Below are positions 51,642-60,726 of a stretch of 64,000 bases of DNA, piece by piece (the first letter of the stretch is position 1; each line of letters begins with the position of its first letter). The stretch is from the NCBI RefSeq assembly GCF_052857255.1, contig NC_135502.1, forward strand, positions 187,671,806 to 187,735,805, in the 5' to 3' direction. The position numbers and the translations under genes are program-made. The notes beneath the pieces were generated by a model, which made no database searches, was not told the origin of the DNA, and saw only the letters and a program-made list of their open reading frames with translations. The DNA comes from Amblyomma americanum. Taxonomy: Eukaryota > Arthropoda > Arachnida > Ixodida > Ixodidae.

Positions 51642-53626
51642 CAGTTGAATCCCGCTACAACGAAATCGACGGGACGTGCGAGAAATTTCGTTGTCGCGAA
51701 ATTTCGCTGTCGAGAAATTAACCAAAAATGCAAGGCAATCACTCCAGCAAAACATAGTTTTATTGCCAGAAATCTGTGAGCTAAGCCTGCTTGCGTTTCA
51801 CTGCCAGCAGCGGCGTCACGCGACTCTCGCACTCTGTTAACAGCGACATCGCAACGTCATCATCGTGTGTGCCAAGGAATTTTCTAATAACGTCGAAGGC
51901 ATCCAGTACCTGCGATGAGGCTGCCGGGGCAGGTAAATCTTGAGCGGAGTCGTCTTCATGATCGGATGGCTCTTCCGGCTCGTGAACACTTTTGATGTCT
52001 TGATCGCTTTGTTCCTCGTGGACAACCACGTCCGCATCAGCGTCGAGGAAATCGTCCAGTGCTATGTCAGCAGGGACGTTTCCAGCATCCTGGAGCGATT
52101 TCCAAGTAACGTCAATCCCCGGAGTCGATGACGATGGTACACTTTCCGTGGCTGCAGTCATGCTGGTTGCCTTGCTGTCGACGAACCCAGCGTGCTTGAA
52201 GCAGTTGCGGATCACGCTGCACCGTGTTGCTCTCCATGCCGCAGCCATCATTTGTAAAGCCGTGAAAAGACTTTCGTCTCCCTACCAGTGTCGGTGTTCA
52301 GGAGAAGCCGCTGGATCAAACTCTCCCGGTAGGAAGACTTCATGCTCCGGATGATGCCTTGGTCCAGGGGTTGAATGACTGAGGTACAGTTCGGCGGGAA
52401 GAACTTCAGCTCCACACTTGACAGCTTGATGTCGTCAATGCAGTGCACTGAACAATTGTCCAAGAGCAAATAAACCTTTCGATTTTGTCTGCTCATGTCG
52501 CGGTCAAGTGCCACCACCCAGTCAGCAAAAATGGCACGGTTCATCCACGACCGGCTGCTTGCCACGTACTTGACAGGTAGAGGCCCGTCTCGTCTGCGTT
52601 ATAAATATCAGACGGAGCGTAACTGCTCATTATGTCAGTCATGTTGTCCGCTGCCCATGCTGATGCGCCGTCAACGTCCGCAGATGCCAATTCACCGCAC
52701 AAAACCTTGCCGATGATGTTATGCCTTTCTTTAAAGCGATTCAGCCATCCTATGCTTGCCTTAAAGTCATTCAGCCCTAGCAAACAAGCATAATTTAGGG
52801 CCTTCTGCTGTACAATTTTACCGCTCAGGGACATGTTTGTTGCTCGCGTATCGTCGAACCAAGCATAGACAGCCTTGTCGAGCTCTTCATACGTTGGTTG
52901 CGTCACTTTCTTGTGCTGCGCTGAAGTGCCCGATGAAGGTGCCTAATGCTGTCCTTATTTTTCAAAATCTTTGGTAGCGAACTCGGCGCGATGCCAAAAT
53001 CTGTGGCAATTATTGGCTTCTTCTTCCCGCTTTCCTCTTTGGTGATAATTCTATCCTTTTCTTCTAGCGAAATAAACTTTCGCTTCTTCGTTGGCGGCGA
53101 CATGGCAGAGGCGATCGACCAGATCAGACTGCAGCGAGAGATCGACGATCAGCACACACCAACACACAAGAAAATGGTGGCAAGGGCTGCGGAGAAGGTG
53201 GGGAGGGGAGGCTGGCGACTGGATTTGGATTTGTGTTTGGCCCTCGTAAGGCCGGCGGCCTTCGCATGGCGCCAACAAGTCTCCTCGCTGCTTCCCTATG
53301 ATGAATAAACAACTCCCAACCAAATTTTTTAGAAGGAATACAGGAAAATGTAATAAACGTACATTCCGTGCATTATTTAGCTGCTCCAAGCCACTGCTTT
53401 AGCAGGGAATAATCTCATACAGCGCCCAACTTTTGAAGAAAGGCGGGCCACTGACTGGTGAAGGCTCTCGAAAAATTCGTAAAAGTGAATGCGTGCTCAC
53501 AAAGTAATTCGTTTTCGAGGGAATTTTAATACATTAACTTCTATGAGGATTTCGCGGGGAATGAAAAATACTTCGTTGTGACGAAAATTTCATTGAAGCG
53601 GCATTCGTTGTGCCGGGATTCAACTT
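51642..53626 (-). mobile_element. Tigger transposon (1.98 kb) inserted in Gypsy 3
   Basis: The termini CAGTTGAATCCCGCTACAAC and (reverse complement) AAGTTGAATCCCGGCACAAC are bounded by TA at 51640-51641 and 53627-53628. It encodes on the minus strand a nearly full-length pogo/Tigger transposase in three frames. It is the most complete DNA transposon of the window. It splits the Gypsy pol between the protease region and RT. Confidence 0.85.
51781..53103 (-). pseudogene. Tigger/pogo transposase, frameshifted
   Basis: From 53103: MSPPTKKRKFISLEEKDRII and APSSLPKILKNKD (N-terminal CENP-B/Psq HTH). Then YACLLGLNDFKASIGWLNRF (second HTH) and SDIYNADETGLYL (first catalytic Asp). From 52565: VYLLLDNCSVH (second Asp), FFPPNCTSVIQPLDQGIIRS (third Asp). 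From 52251 the C-terminus with VIRNCFKHAGF and an acidic tail ending VKRKQA at 51781. Frameshifts lie at about 52905, 52560 and 52250. Domain order and DDD motif are those of Tigger proteins. Confidence 0.85.
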
Positions 53627-53702
53627 TATTAGAACTGTTCACTGTTACGTTGTGAACTTCCCGCTGCAGAAGCCCCAGTTCTTCGCATGCTTCAAGACCA
53701 AG

Positions 53703-54088
53703 TTGTAAACTAGGAAGCGCAAAATACCGGACGAGGGACAGAGTAAGGGACACAAAAACAGATTTACGAGCGCTACTACCAACTGTTTATTCATGCTGTG
53801 GGACAGGGGATATATAGGAACAGAATGCCGAGCATGCGCATGGAAAAGGCACAAAAACCGCACATCAGTCATGCGCACAAGTTAATCAAGAAAAGAATCT
53901 AAAAAGGCACATTCCAATGAATAAACGTGTACAGACGTGTCGATGACACAACGTTCGGACAGCTTACGGATATAATAAGCCTCTAGAACGGGCCTAGCCT
54001 TATCATTGGTGCTCTTGCCTAGAATCGTGGTCTTCTCCAACCTTGCCCTACACGTGCACGAAGCAAGGTGACGCATGAGATTAACACT
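53703..54088 (-). pseudogene. PLE C-terminus and 3' tail, left end of the nest
   Basis: Minus-strand reading from about 54088: MRHLASCTCRARLEKTTILG, KARPVLEAYYIRKLSERCV, ending SLECAFLDSFLD at 53885. This is followed by 3' UTR with AATAAACAGTTGGTAGT at about 53795-53779 and the leader. It is the continuation of the PLE coding region on the far side of the TIR element. Confidence 0.78.
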
Positions 54089-54145
54089 ATAGTAGGGTAC
54101 AACTTTAGAAGACAGGAGAGGCGTGGCTCACAAGCAAGAAGATCA

Positions 54146-54665
54146 CCTACGCTGTGACGCACGATATTAGCACTAGTGTCTTTGTTTTCTATATGCACTA
54201 GTGTCTTTGTTTTCTATATAGAAAACAAAGACACTAGTGCTAATATCGTGCGTCACATTGCTTCGTGCACGTGTAGGGCAAGGTTGGAGAAAACCACGGT
54301 TCTAGGCAAGAGCGGCAATGATAAGGCTAGGCTCGTTCTAGAGGCTTATTATATCCGAAAGCTGTCCGATCGTTGTGTCAGTGACACGTCAGTACACGTT
54401 TATTTATCGGAATGTGCCTTTTTAGATTCTTTTTTTAATTAACTTGTGCGCATGTCTGATGTGCGGTTTGTGTGATTGTGCGGTTTGTGTGCCTTTTCCA
54501 CGCGCATGCTCGACAATTCTGTTCCTATATAACTTCTGTACCTCAGCATGAATAAACAGTTGGTAGTGGCGCTCGCGAACCTGTTTTTTGTGTTCCCTTA
54601 CTCTGTCCGTCGTCCGGTTTTTTGCGCTTCCAAGTTTACAACATGCATCACCAACTAGCCCGGCA
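54146..54665. mobile_element. PLE copy with inverted 5' end, plus strand
   Basis: The plus-strand part (54200-54665) contains the C-terminal coding (ASCTCRARLEKTTVLGKSGN, VLEAYYIRKLSDRCVSD), UTR, AATAAACAGTTGGTAGTGGC at 54548 and the leader with ATG and HHQLARQLALL. To its left is the reverse complement of its own first 42 bases, of which 25 bp (CACTAGTGTCTTTGTTTTCT core) are present twice in tandem. Here the inverted arm does not reach the tail, and no target duplication was found. Confidence 0.7.
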
Positions 54666-54681
54666 GCTTGCTCTCCTGAAC

Positions 54682-55314
54682 TGCATTTATAGCTCTGTTA
54701 GCAGTATGCACTGGAAATCGCAGTCATGTCATAGCCAGTGCTGCTGCGATACCAGTAGTCAACACGAAACTGACAGCCACTGTTAGCAGCTTGCACGCCA
54801 AAGCACATTCATGTGGTTGCATTGTTTATTTTGGTTATCTGGCTCACACAAGTAATGAGAATAAGAGAATAAATATAAAGCATCATTAGCTTATTGAGGC
54901 CCAAAATGCTCATTCAGGCAGCCATCGTTGAGTTTGACGGGCCCCATGTTGAAATAACAGTAGTCAGAGCACGCTTTATGGCTCTGTTAGCAGTATGCAC
55001 TGAAAATCGCAGTCATGTCATAGCCAGTGCAGCTGTGATACCAGTAGTCAACACGAAACTGACAGCCACTGTTAGCAGCTTGCACACCAAAGCACATTCA
55101 TGTGGTTGCATTGTTTATATTGGTTATCTGGCTCACACAAGTAATGAGAATAAGAGAATAAATATAAAATATCATTAGCTTATTGAGGCCCAAAATGCTC
55201 ATTCAGGCAGCCATCGTCGAGTTTGTCGGGCCCCATGTTGAAATAACAGTAGTCAGAGCACGCTTTATGGCTCTGTTAGCAGTATGCACTGAAAAGCGCA
55301 GCCTTGTCATAGCC
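54682..55314. repeat. 289-bp tandem repeat, about 2.2 copies
   Basis: CTCTGTTAGCAGTATGCACT occurs at 54693, 54982 and 55271, an exact 289-bp period. Copies one and two are nearly identical throughout (GCAGTCATGTCATAGCCAGT, CAGTAGTCAACACGAAACTG, CACAAGTAATGAGAATAAGA, CTCATTCAGGCAGCCATCGT). The third copy stops after about 40 bases. No ORF of note. Confidence 0.85.
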
Positions 55315-57674
55315 AATTTTTAGTTTATTTATCTGACTCTGGCATTAACGCGAATGCAAGCACAATTATTAACGTGAATAACTTTGCTAGCATTTTTTTT
55401 TGTCATATTTACGTACCAGAAAAATGCTCAGCAAGGTTGAACGTGTTTTAGTGAGTCACTTTGTTCATTACAAGCCGTAGGCAAAATGACGGCCAGATTC
55501 AGTCAGTGATATTGGTGAGGTAATAAATGGTGAAAGCTGAAAAAGCTCTCACAGCACTGCTTTGCTGGACTCCATTCACTAGAAAACTGCATTTGTAATG
55601 ATGAAAGCGCCAAGACAGGAAATTATAATCCACTGCACAATGTTATGTGTACCACCACATGTGATGGGCAGCGAAACCATCTGTTTATTAAAACTGAATG
55701 CAACAACATCGCAAGATGCTGTTGCACAATATGGCACCCTTTCATGTGCACTCCTGGCGAGCTGCCGTATGCACTGATGCATAAACACATTAACAGGGGT
55801 AAGAGACGAAGTTATTGCGCAAGCCACGTGATGCTTTTAACATTTTGTATCGGTCAATGTTTCTGTCGTCACAGCTGATAGAAGTTTCTTTAGTGCAAGT
55901 TTGTTAATCACGTTGCGACAACAGCACAAGAAGCAAGGTCAGAATAGTAGGAGAAAACACAGCAAGATGGCAGACTGAGGAGGCAAGGTAGACAAGAATG
56001 TAAGGATTTAATGACATCGAAGAGGCCAGCCCTGCTATTCACAGGACTTGGTGCTTTGAATGAGATGAGTTAATGAAATTGTAAAGGAAGAGGTGGATGC
56101 AGCATGCTTACAAGAACAAACACAAAAATAAAAGGACACAAATAGGAATAATAAACACATACACGCACAGAAGCACTCACATATTCACACACATGCACAC
56201 AAACGCGAGTGCGAAGACTAAGATCTAAAATGCAAAAAAGGGGAAAACAACACGGCTTTCATCATGGTGCGTTGTCCTGATGTTTATAACCATGCATGGA
56301 GATTCACGCCTCAGGTTGGAGATGTTCCCGAGTCCCCTAGGCAATGTTCCACCACAAAATGCATCGCATTTCTTGAGCTCACTTTGATTAGCATATCTTG
56401 CCTCGCGTATCGGAAATGCTGGAACTCAAACATAACAAATATAAACAAACACGCAAGAAAACATGCACACACATTTAATGCAGACGCGAGTAGAGGTATT
56501 AGGAGTCAGTTCACAACCAGCTGTGCCTACTTTGTCGTACTTTTATTTGATGTACATAATGGCTCTGTTGCCTTCACTGTCTTGGAATTGTTTTAGTAGC
56601 AACATATCATAACAATTGAAAAGCAGCGCAAAGCTGTGTTGTGGGAAAGCAAGTCAAGCGCTGGCAGCACAACTGATGTTCGATTGTGTCACAGCAGGCA
56701 TTCTACAGCTGGCGCGTGTAGTGAGTGAAGGATTCTAAGCCATACAGAGACGCGAATTCATGCCAAGCTCTCTTGTAAAGGCACCAGTGTATCGGTCATA
56801 ATTTTATATTAGTACTAAGGCTGACATTAAGGAAACAAACACTGCTCCCACACGCCTGGCCATTAATAATCCAATGACATTCGCTCAAGCAGCGTGTGTT
56901 AGTCACTGATTGTTAGCACTGGTGGAAAGTGATCAATCGACGGTGCTACACAACACTCGAACGACGCCCTGCTAGACGCTCGGCTATCTTATCATACTGC
57001 TGCCAACGATCGATCGTTTGCGCGCTGAGCTGGCAGCAACAAATCTCTGCGTTGGAGGTTGCTTCCGCAGATCTTTTCGGTTGAGGAACTCGTAGGTTGG
57101 TTTCATCTGCGCACGCTTTTCTCATTTATCCTAAGAATGGTTTTGCTCCGTCACTTCGCCACGTCCGACGTGAAACGCAGGGGCACAGTACACTAACACA
57201 CCCGCCGCTCACAGTAGGTACCAGACTTTGGCAAATTCTCCTCGTCGTAACTTCACTTAGGAGCAAAATAAAACACCATAGAACAAACACGCACGATGTT
57301 TGTTTGTAGCGGTGTGCCGCTGCGGGATCCTGTTTCCAGACGAAGCGCAGCGCAGTTGCCGATGTTCGTTGTAACCTTTTTTCGTCGCCTCACGGCTCAG
57401 AACAAACGCACGCGGCACAAGTTGTGCATCGTAAGCTTGCAGTAATATTCCTGACATGACAGACGCCCACAAACAATTCGAATTCACTCTGACGAGGGGA
57501 GATGCACACCGCTGACGCGACTCGGCCCAGTTCGAAGCGAGGGTGGCCATGTTAGGCATGTTCTCCGTCGGCGGGGTCACCGGCTGTCCGGCTTATGACG
57601 TCACCTGAAGTGCGCGCCTATTGGCGGAGGCTCGTGTGCATCCGCCTTTGAGGGGCAAATGCCGCTGCCTTCTT
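55315..57674. other. No gene recognised (interior of the TIR element)
   Basis: Includes a CA-rich stretch (CACACATGCACACAAACG at about 56190) and ORFs below 110 codons. No transposase motif was seen. Confidence 0.45.
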
Positions 57675-57694
57675 AAGTTGTACCCGACTACAGT

Positions 57695-59025
57695 GTCTTT
57701 GTTTTCTATGTTTTTGGCATGCTACCGTAGCCGGTCATTAGTACAGCGGCCAGTTTGGCCAACGTATGAAGCCCCACATGAGAGGGAATGCAGTACACCA
57801 CTCCTATTGCACATTTAGTGTAGGCGATTCTATGTTTTTTGTTGCAGCCCCTGCCGGCACAACCCGTGATGCGAGGGCATAGCTTAGATAGCTTGTTGGG
57901 TGCTGAAAACACCAAGGGCACACGGTGCCTGCCGGCCGCTTTTTTTTAGGTTGTGGTAGAGTTGGTGTACGTAAGGGACCACCACCGGCTTTGAAGAAGG
58001 GGGTTCAGATCTTTTTTGGGCGCCTTTATGCTTCTGCAGGAGGGTTTCAGCGACAGCTGAAATGACCAGGGAAGCCTGCTGATAAAAGTCGCGCAACCTG
58101 ATCACACACAGTCTGTTGCATTTTGTGAGGGCAAGATTTTTGAACCGCAGACTCCAGGCAAAGCGACGCAATACCTCGTTTTACCACCTTGGAATGAGCC
58201 GAGTCGTAGCTGAGCAGCTCTTTGTTGGCTCGGGGGAAGTACATCCAGCAAATACGGTCTCGGCAGAACTTAAGCTTGAGGTCTAAAAAACACAACGCCT
58301 GACTTTCAGGTAGTTCATGGGTAAAAACTAAAACTTTCCCGAGTCGAATAAAAGTATTTAAAACAAGTGAAACAATATGGTCAAGGGATGTAGAGTTCCC
58401 TGGTCATAAGATAATTAAAAAGTCATCAACATATCTAAAAACTTTAAAAACTGGCCCCCCTTGAAAAGTCTGTTCAAGAAGGTGGTCAATTGAAGATAAA
58501 AATATGCCACATAAAATCGGAGCTACACATGAGCCAATACAGATACCTTTACGCTGCAGAAAAAAACTGGTTGTCATGAGAGATAAAAGTTACCTGCAAG
58601 TAGTATTCTAGTAATCTTAAAAAATTATCTACTGAGATTCCAGCTGAGTTCTGGAAGGCCACAGCCCCCGAGCCTTCAATGCTTTCTCTGACCGAAGCTA
58701 ACAGCTCAGCGTGTGGAACAGAATAAAACAAGTCTTGTATATCAATGGAAAAGGCTAAATCCATCCGATCGTTCTTCTGCACAAAATCGGCAACTTCTTG
58801 TGACTTCTTAGTCAGAAAGGGGTCATCAACAGGAATGTGTTTAAGCTTGCTGAGCAAGAAACTGCTGACGTTGTGTTGCCGTGAGCCCTTCTCGCTAACA
58901 ATGGTCCTGAATGGCATATCCGGTTTGTGTGTTTTGGCTGAGAAGAAAACATCCAGGGAATTATTTGAGCTGGCATTAATGGCAGTTGCCAAAGATGACA
59001 CCTGCAGGCTGCTGCAAAAAGCAGC
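57695..59025 (-). pseudogene. PLE RT, connector and GIY-YIG, 5'-truncated
   Basis: Minus strand from 59025: SSLATAINASSNNSLDVFFS, AKTHKPDMPFRTIVSEKGSR, LAFSIDIQDLFYSVPHAELL (motif A area), NSAGISVDNFLRLLEYYLQV. At about 58420-58400 the YVDD catalytic motif lies in another frame. MCFLDLKLKFCRDRICWMYF and SAHSKVVKRGIASLCLESAV follow, then VVPYVHQLYHNLKKSGRQAP and GVVYCIP with CGASYVGQTGR-like codons spread over two frames (about 57810-57745). Several frameshifts make it inactive. It is the most complete PLE RT of the window, but still lacks the N-terminus. Confidence 0.82.
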
Positions 59026-59107
59026 CCCTTACTCTGTCCCTCGTCCGGTATTTTGTGCTTCCTAGTTTACAGCATGCATCACCAACTAGCCCGGCAGCTT
59101 GCTCTCC
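59026..59107 (+). mobile_element. Short inverted PLE tail at the right edge of the nest
   Basis: CCCCTTACTCTGTCCCTCGT, CCGGTATTTTGTGCTTCC, then TTTACAGC and ATG with HHQLARQLALL. It is the same leader as at 53760-53703 (minus) and 54590-54665, so it is a tail of the same PLE family in opposite orientation. Confidence 0.8.
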
Positions 59108-59118
59108 TCAAGACCAAG

Positions 59119-59330
59119 GATTGCTTGATTTCCTTTGCATACTACGAAAAAAGTTACTAACGCTCTTTCGGTTACTCAGCTCTACTTGAGTTCTGAGGAC
59201 ACCCAAATGTTTGATAACGCCTCCGCCATACGACCTCAGGATCACACTGCTCGGCCTTATTGATGGCTTGGGGTTCATCTTCCTGTAGAGACCGAAGGGC
59301 GAGAGGTTGGCTTGAGATCCCGTGTCCACT
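59119..59330 (-). pseudogene. Gypsy 3 aspartic protease
   Basis: The minus-strand frame begins MDTGSQANLSPFGLYRKMNP (DTGS, retropepsin active site). It continues RSYGGGVIKHLGVLRTQVEL and ends where the PLE nest begins. Joined over the insertion it continues ILGLEACEELGLLQ at 53695-53660. The upstream part (VRMNRMLVKLKWTRDLKPTS, about 59380-59310) lies in another frame, so there is at least one frameshift at the active site. Confidence 0.75.
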
Positions 59331-59416
59331 TCAACTTCACCAGCATTCTGTTCATGCGTACTTCAATGGTCCAGTCACGTTGACTGCTGACGCTGCTGAC
59401 CGACATGTCGAGTACG

Positions 59417-60188
59417 TTAGTCTTCTTCGGATTCTTGCAGTGTGTCCACCTGGTTATTTGCCTTGCAGCAAACCACAAAATGGTTTCTTGCTTGACACAT
59501 TCTGCATGTCCATCCGAACGCTGGGCAGCTTCGCGGCGCATGAGTTCGGCTGCAGTTTCTGCACTTGAATTGCTTTGACTGCGCTTTACCCAAAACAGGG
59601 CTTTCCTTTCGCACCAAGTCCACCGTTTGCTTCTGGCGCTCATTCCACATCTTCTGGTGTTCAGCAGCGCTTTCAGCAGCCTTGTAGATTTCTTCTGCTT
59701 TTTTCAAGGTGAGCTGGCTGTCTGCGAGCAACATCTCTTGCACTTTGCTATCACTGGTGCCAAAAACTATTTCGTCTCTAATCATTGACTCCGTCAATGT
59801 GCCGAAATTGCATGACTGGGCTTGCGCCTTCAAATCGCGCAATAAATGCTCAAAGGGCTCACCAGAATCTTGCACTCGTTTCCTGAAGAGGTACCGCTTG
59901 TGGACTTCGTTCCGTTGGGCAGCATAGGTAGTATTTTTCAAACTTTTTGACCACCGTTGCATAGTTGAGCTTGCTCTTGCCATCCGCAAAGGTAAATGTG
60001 TTGTAGATTGCGATGCCTTCCTCACCTGCGATGCTCAAAAGCAACGTGGCCTTCGCAGACTCCGGTCGAGGTTTTTCGGTTGGCTCCGATGCAGTCAAGA
60101 AAAGCTCGAAGTTCTGTTTAAAAAGCTGCCAGTACTTGCTGATGTCCCCTGTCACACGCAGCGGCTCCGGTGGCTTCAGGAATTCCAT
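59417..60188 (-). pseudogene. Gypsy 3 gag with CCHC knuckles
   Basis: From the Met at 60188: MEFLKPPEPLRVTGDISKYW, KQNFELFLTASEPTEKPRPE, LLLSIAGEEGIAIYNTFTFA. After a frame change near 59930 it continues RNEVHKRYLFRKRVQDSGEP, FEHLLRDLKAQAQSCNFGTL, CRNCSRTHAPRSCPAFGWTC and CRMCQARNHFVVCC, with two CCHC-like knuckles. Capsid motifs and knuckles are typical of this Gypsy group. Only one frameshift is seen, so this is a relatively young gag. Confidence 0.82.
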
Positions 60189-60225
60189 CTCGCTGGTCGG
60201 TCACACTCCACTGTTAGGTCGGCGA

Positions 60226-60244
60226 CACCCCACTTCTGACACCA
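60226..60244 (-). promoter_or_regulatory. Gypsy 3 primer-binding site (tRNA-Leu-like)
   Basis: The minus strand has TGGTGTCAGAAGTGGGGTG, complementary in form to the 3' end of a tRNA-Leu (ending CCCACTTCTGACACCA). It follows TACA, the expected 3' end of the 5' LTR. Confidence 0.7.
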
Positions 60245-60248
60245 TGTA

Positions 60249-60650
60249 CAGTAAAACCTCGTTAATTCGAAATCGCTTAATTCGAACTTCCGGTTAATTC
60301 GAACTGACGGCCGGGTCGCGGCAAAGCCCTGTGTATTTCAGTGGGTCAAAACTCCCGATAATTCGAATATGCCGGTATCCACGTCGGTTAATTCGAACTG
60401 GGTGCCGATGGCTGGCATTGCTCCTCGCATATAGAAGTCACCTCGTAGCAAATACAATGCGCTGAAAATTAAAAAAAATGCAGAATGATGAGAAAAAAAA
60501 TAAGCCAGCACGTATGTCAGCACGCACGAGGTGAGACGTGAATTTTGTTGCCCGAACCAACTCTCCGGTGCATGCCGTAGCAGGTTTTCGCTGCCGGAGC
60601 GTCGAAGCATTGGCTTGTCTATTTTTGGCTGACACGCGGTCACGCGGGTA
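60249..60650. repeat. Tigger-like element end overwriting the Gypsy 3 LTR
   Basis: CAGTAAAACCTCGTTAATTC follows the TACA of the LTR end, then repeated TTAATTCGAACT motifs (60290, 60390). The right end is lost where the LINE 3' end begins at about 60655. Confidence 0.65.
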
Positions 60651-60726
60651 GGATGGATGGATGGATACGGCTGAACCTTTTACATCGGGCGGTGGCTCAA
60701 GCCACCTAGCCATGTCTTGTGGAATT

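Larger units (their letters stand above)
54090..57690. mobile_element. TIR element (3.6 kb) inserted in the PLE
   Basis: The left end TAGTAGGGTACAACTTTAGAAG and the right end (reverse complement TAGTCGGGTACAACTTAAGAAG) are inverted repeats. The surrounding PLE reads ..AAAGACAC on one side and GTGTTAATCTCATGCG on the other, so the element lies within one PLE sentence with TA or TG at its edges. The interior contains a PLE fold-back and a 289-bp tandem repeat but no transposase. Part of its length is later insertions. Confidence 0.65.
53703..59107. mobile_element. PLE nest (5.4 kb) in Gypsy 3 with 11-bp target duplication
   Basis: It is flanked by TCAAGACCAAG at 53692-53702 and 59108-59118. 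The left edge is a minus-strand PLE tail (53703 on, leader ..TTTGCGCTTCCTAGTTTAC). The right edge is a plus-strand tail (59026-59107) ending in the leader and an ATG with HHQLARQLALL. The minus-strand PLE coding sequence runs from 59025 to 57695 and resumes at about 54088. Between these lies a TIR element (54090-57690). So one PLE copy with a short inverted partner was later split. Confidence 0.85.
49290..60248 (-). mobile_element. Ty3/Gypsy retrotransposon (Gypsy 3), minus strand, host of nested insertions
   Basis: Read right to left: primer-binding site (60244-60226), gag (60188-59417), protease (about 59330-59119), then a 5.4-kb PLE nest, protease end (53691-53629), a Tigger transposon, RT (51640-50700), RNase H (50681-50181) and integrase (50242-49337). 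Excising both insertions with one target copy each gives continuous reading: AILGLEACEELG across the PLE site and NSSNKVIRDYQHLF across the Tigger site. The 5' LTR is overwritten by a Tigger-like end. Confidence 0.88.
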
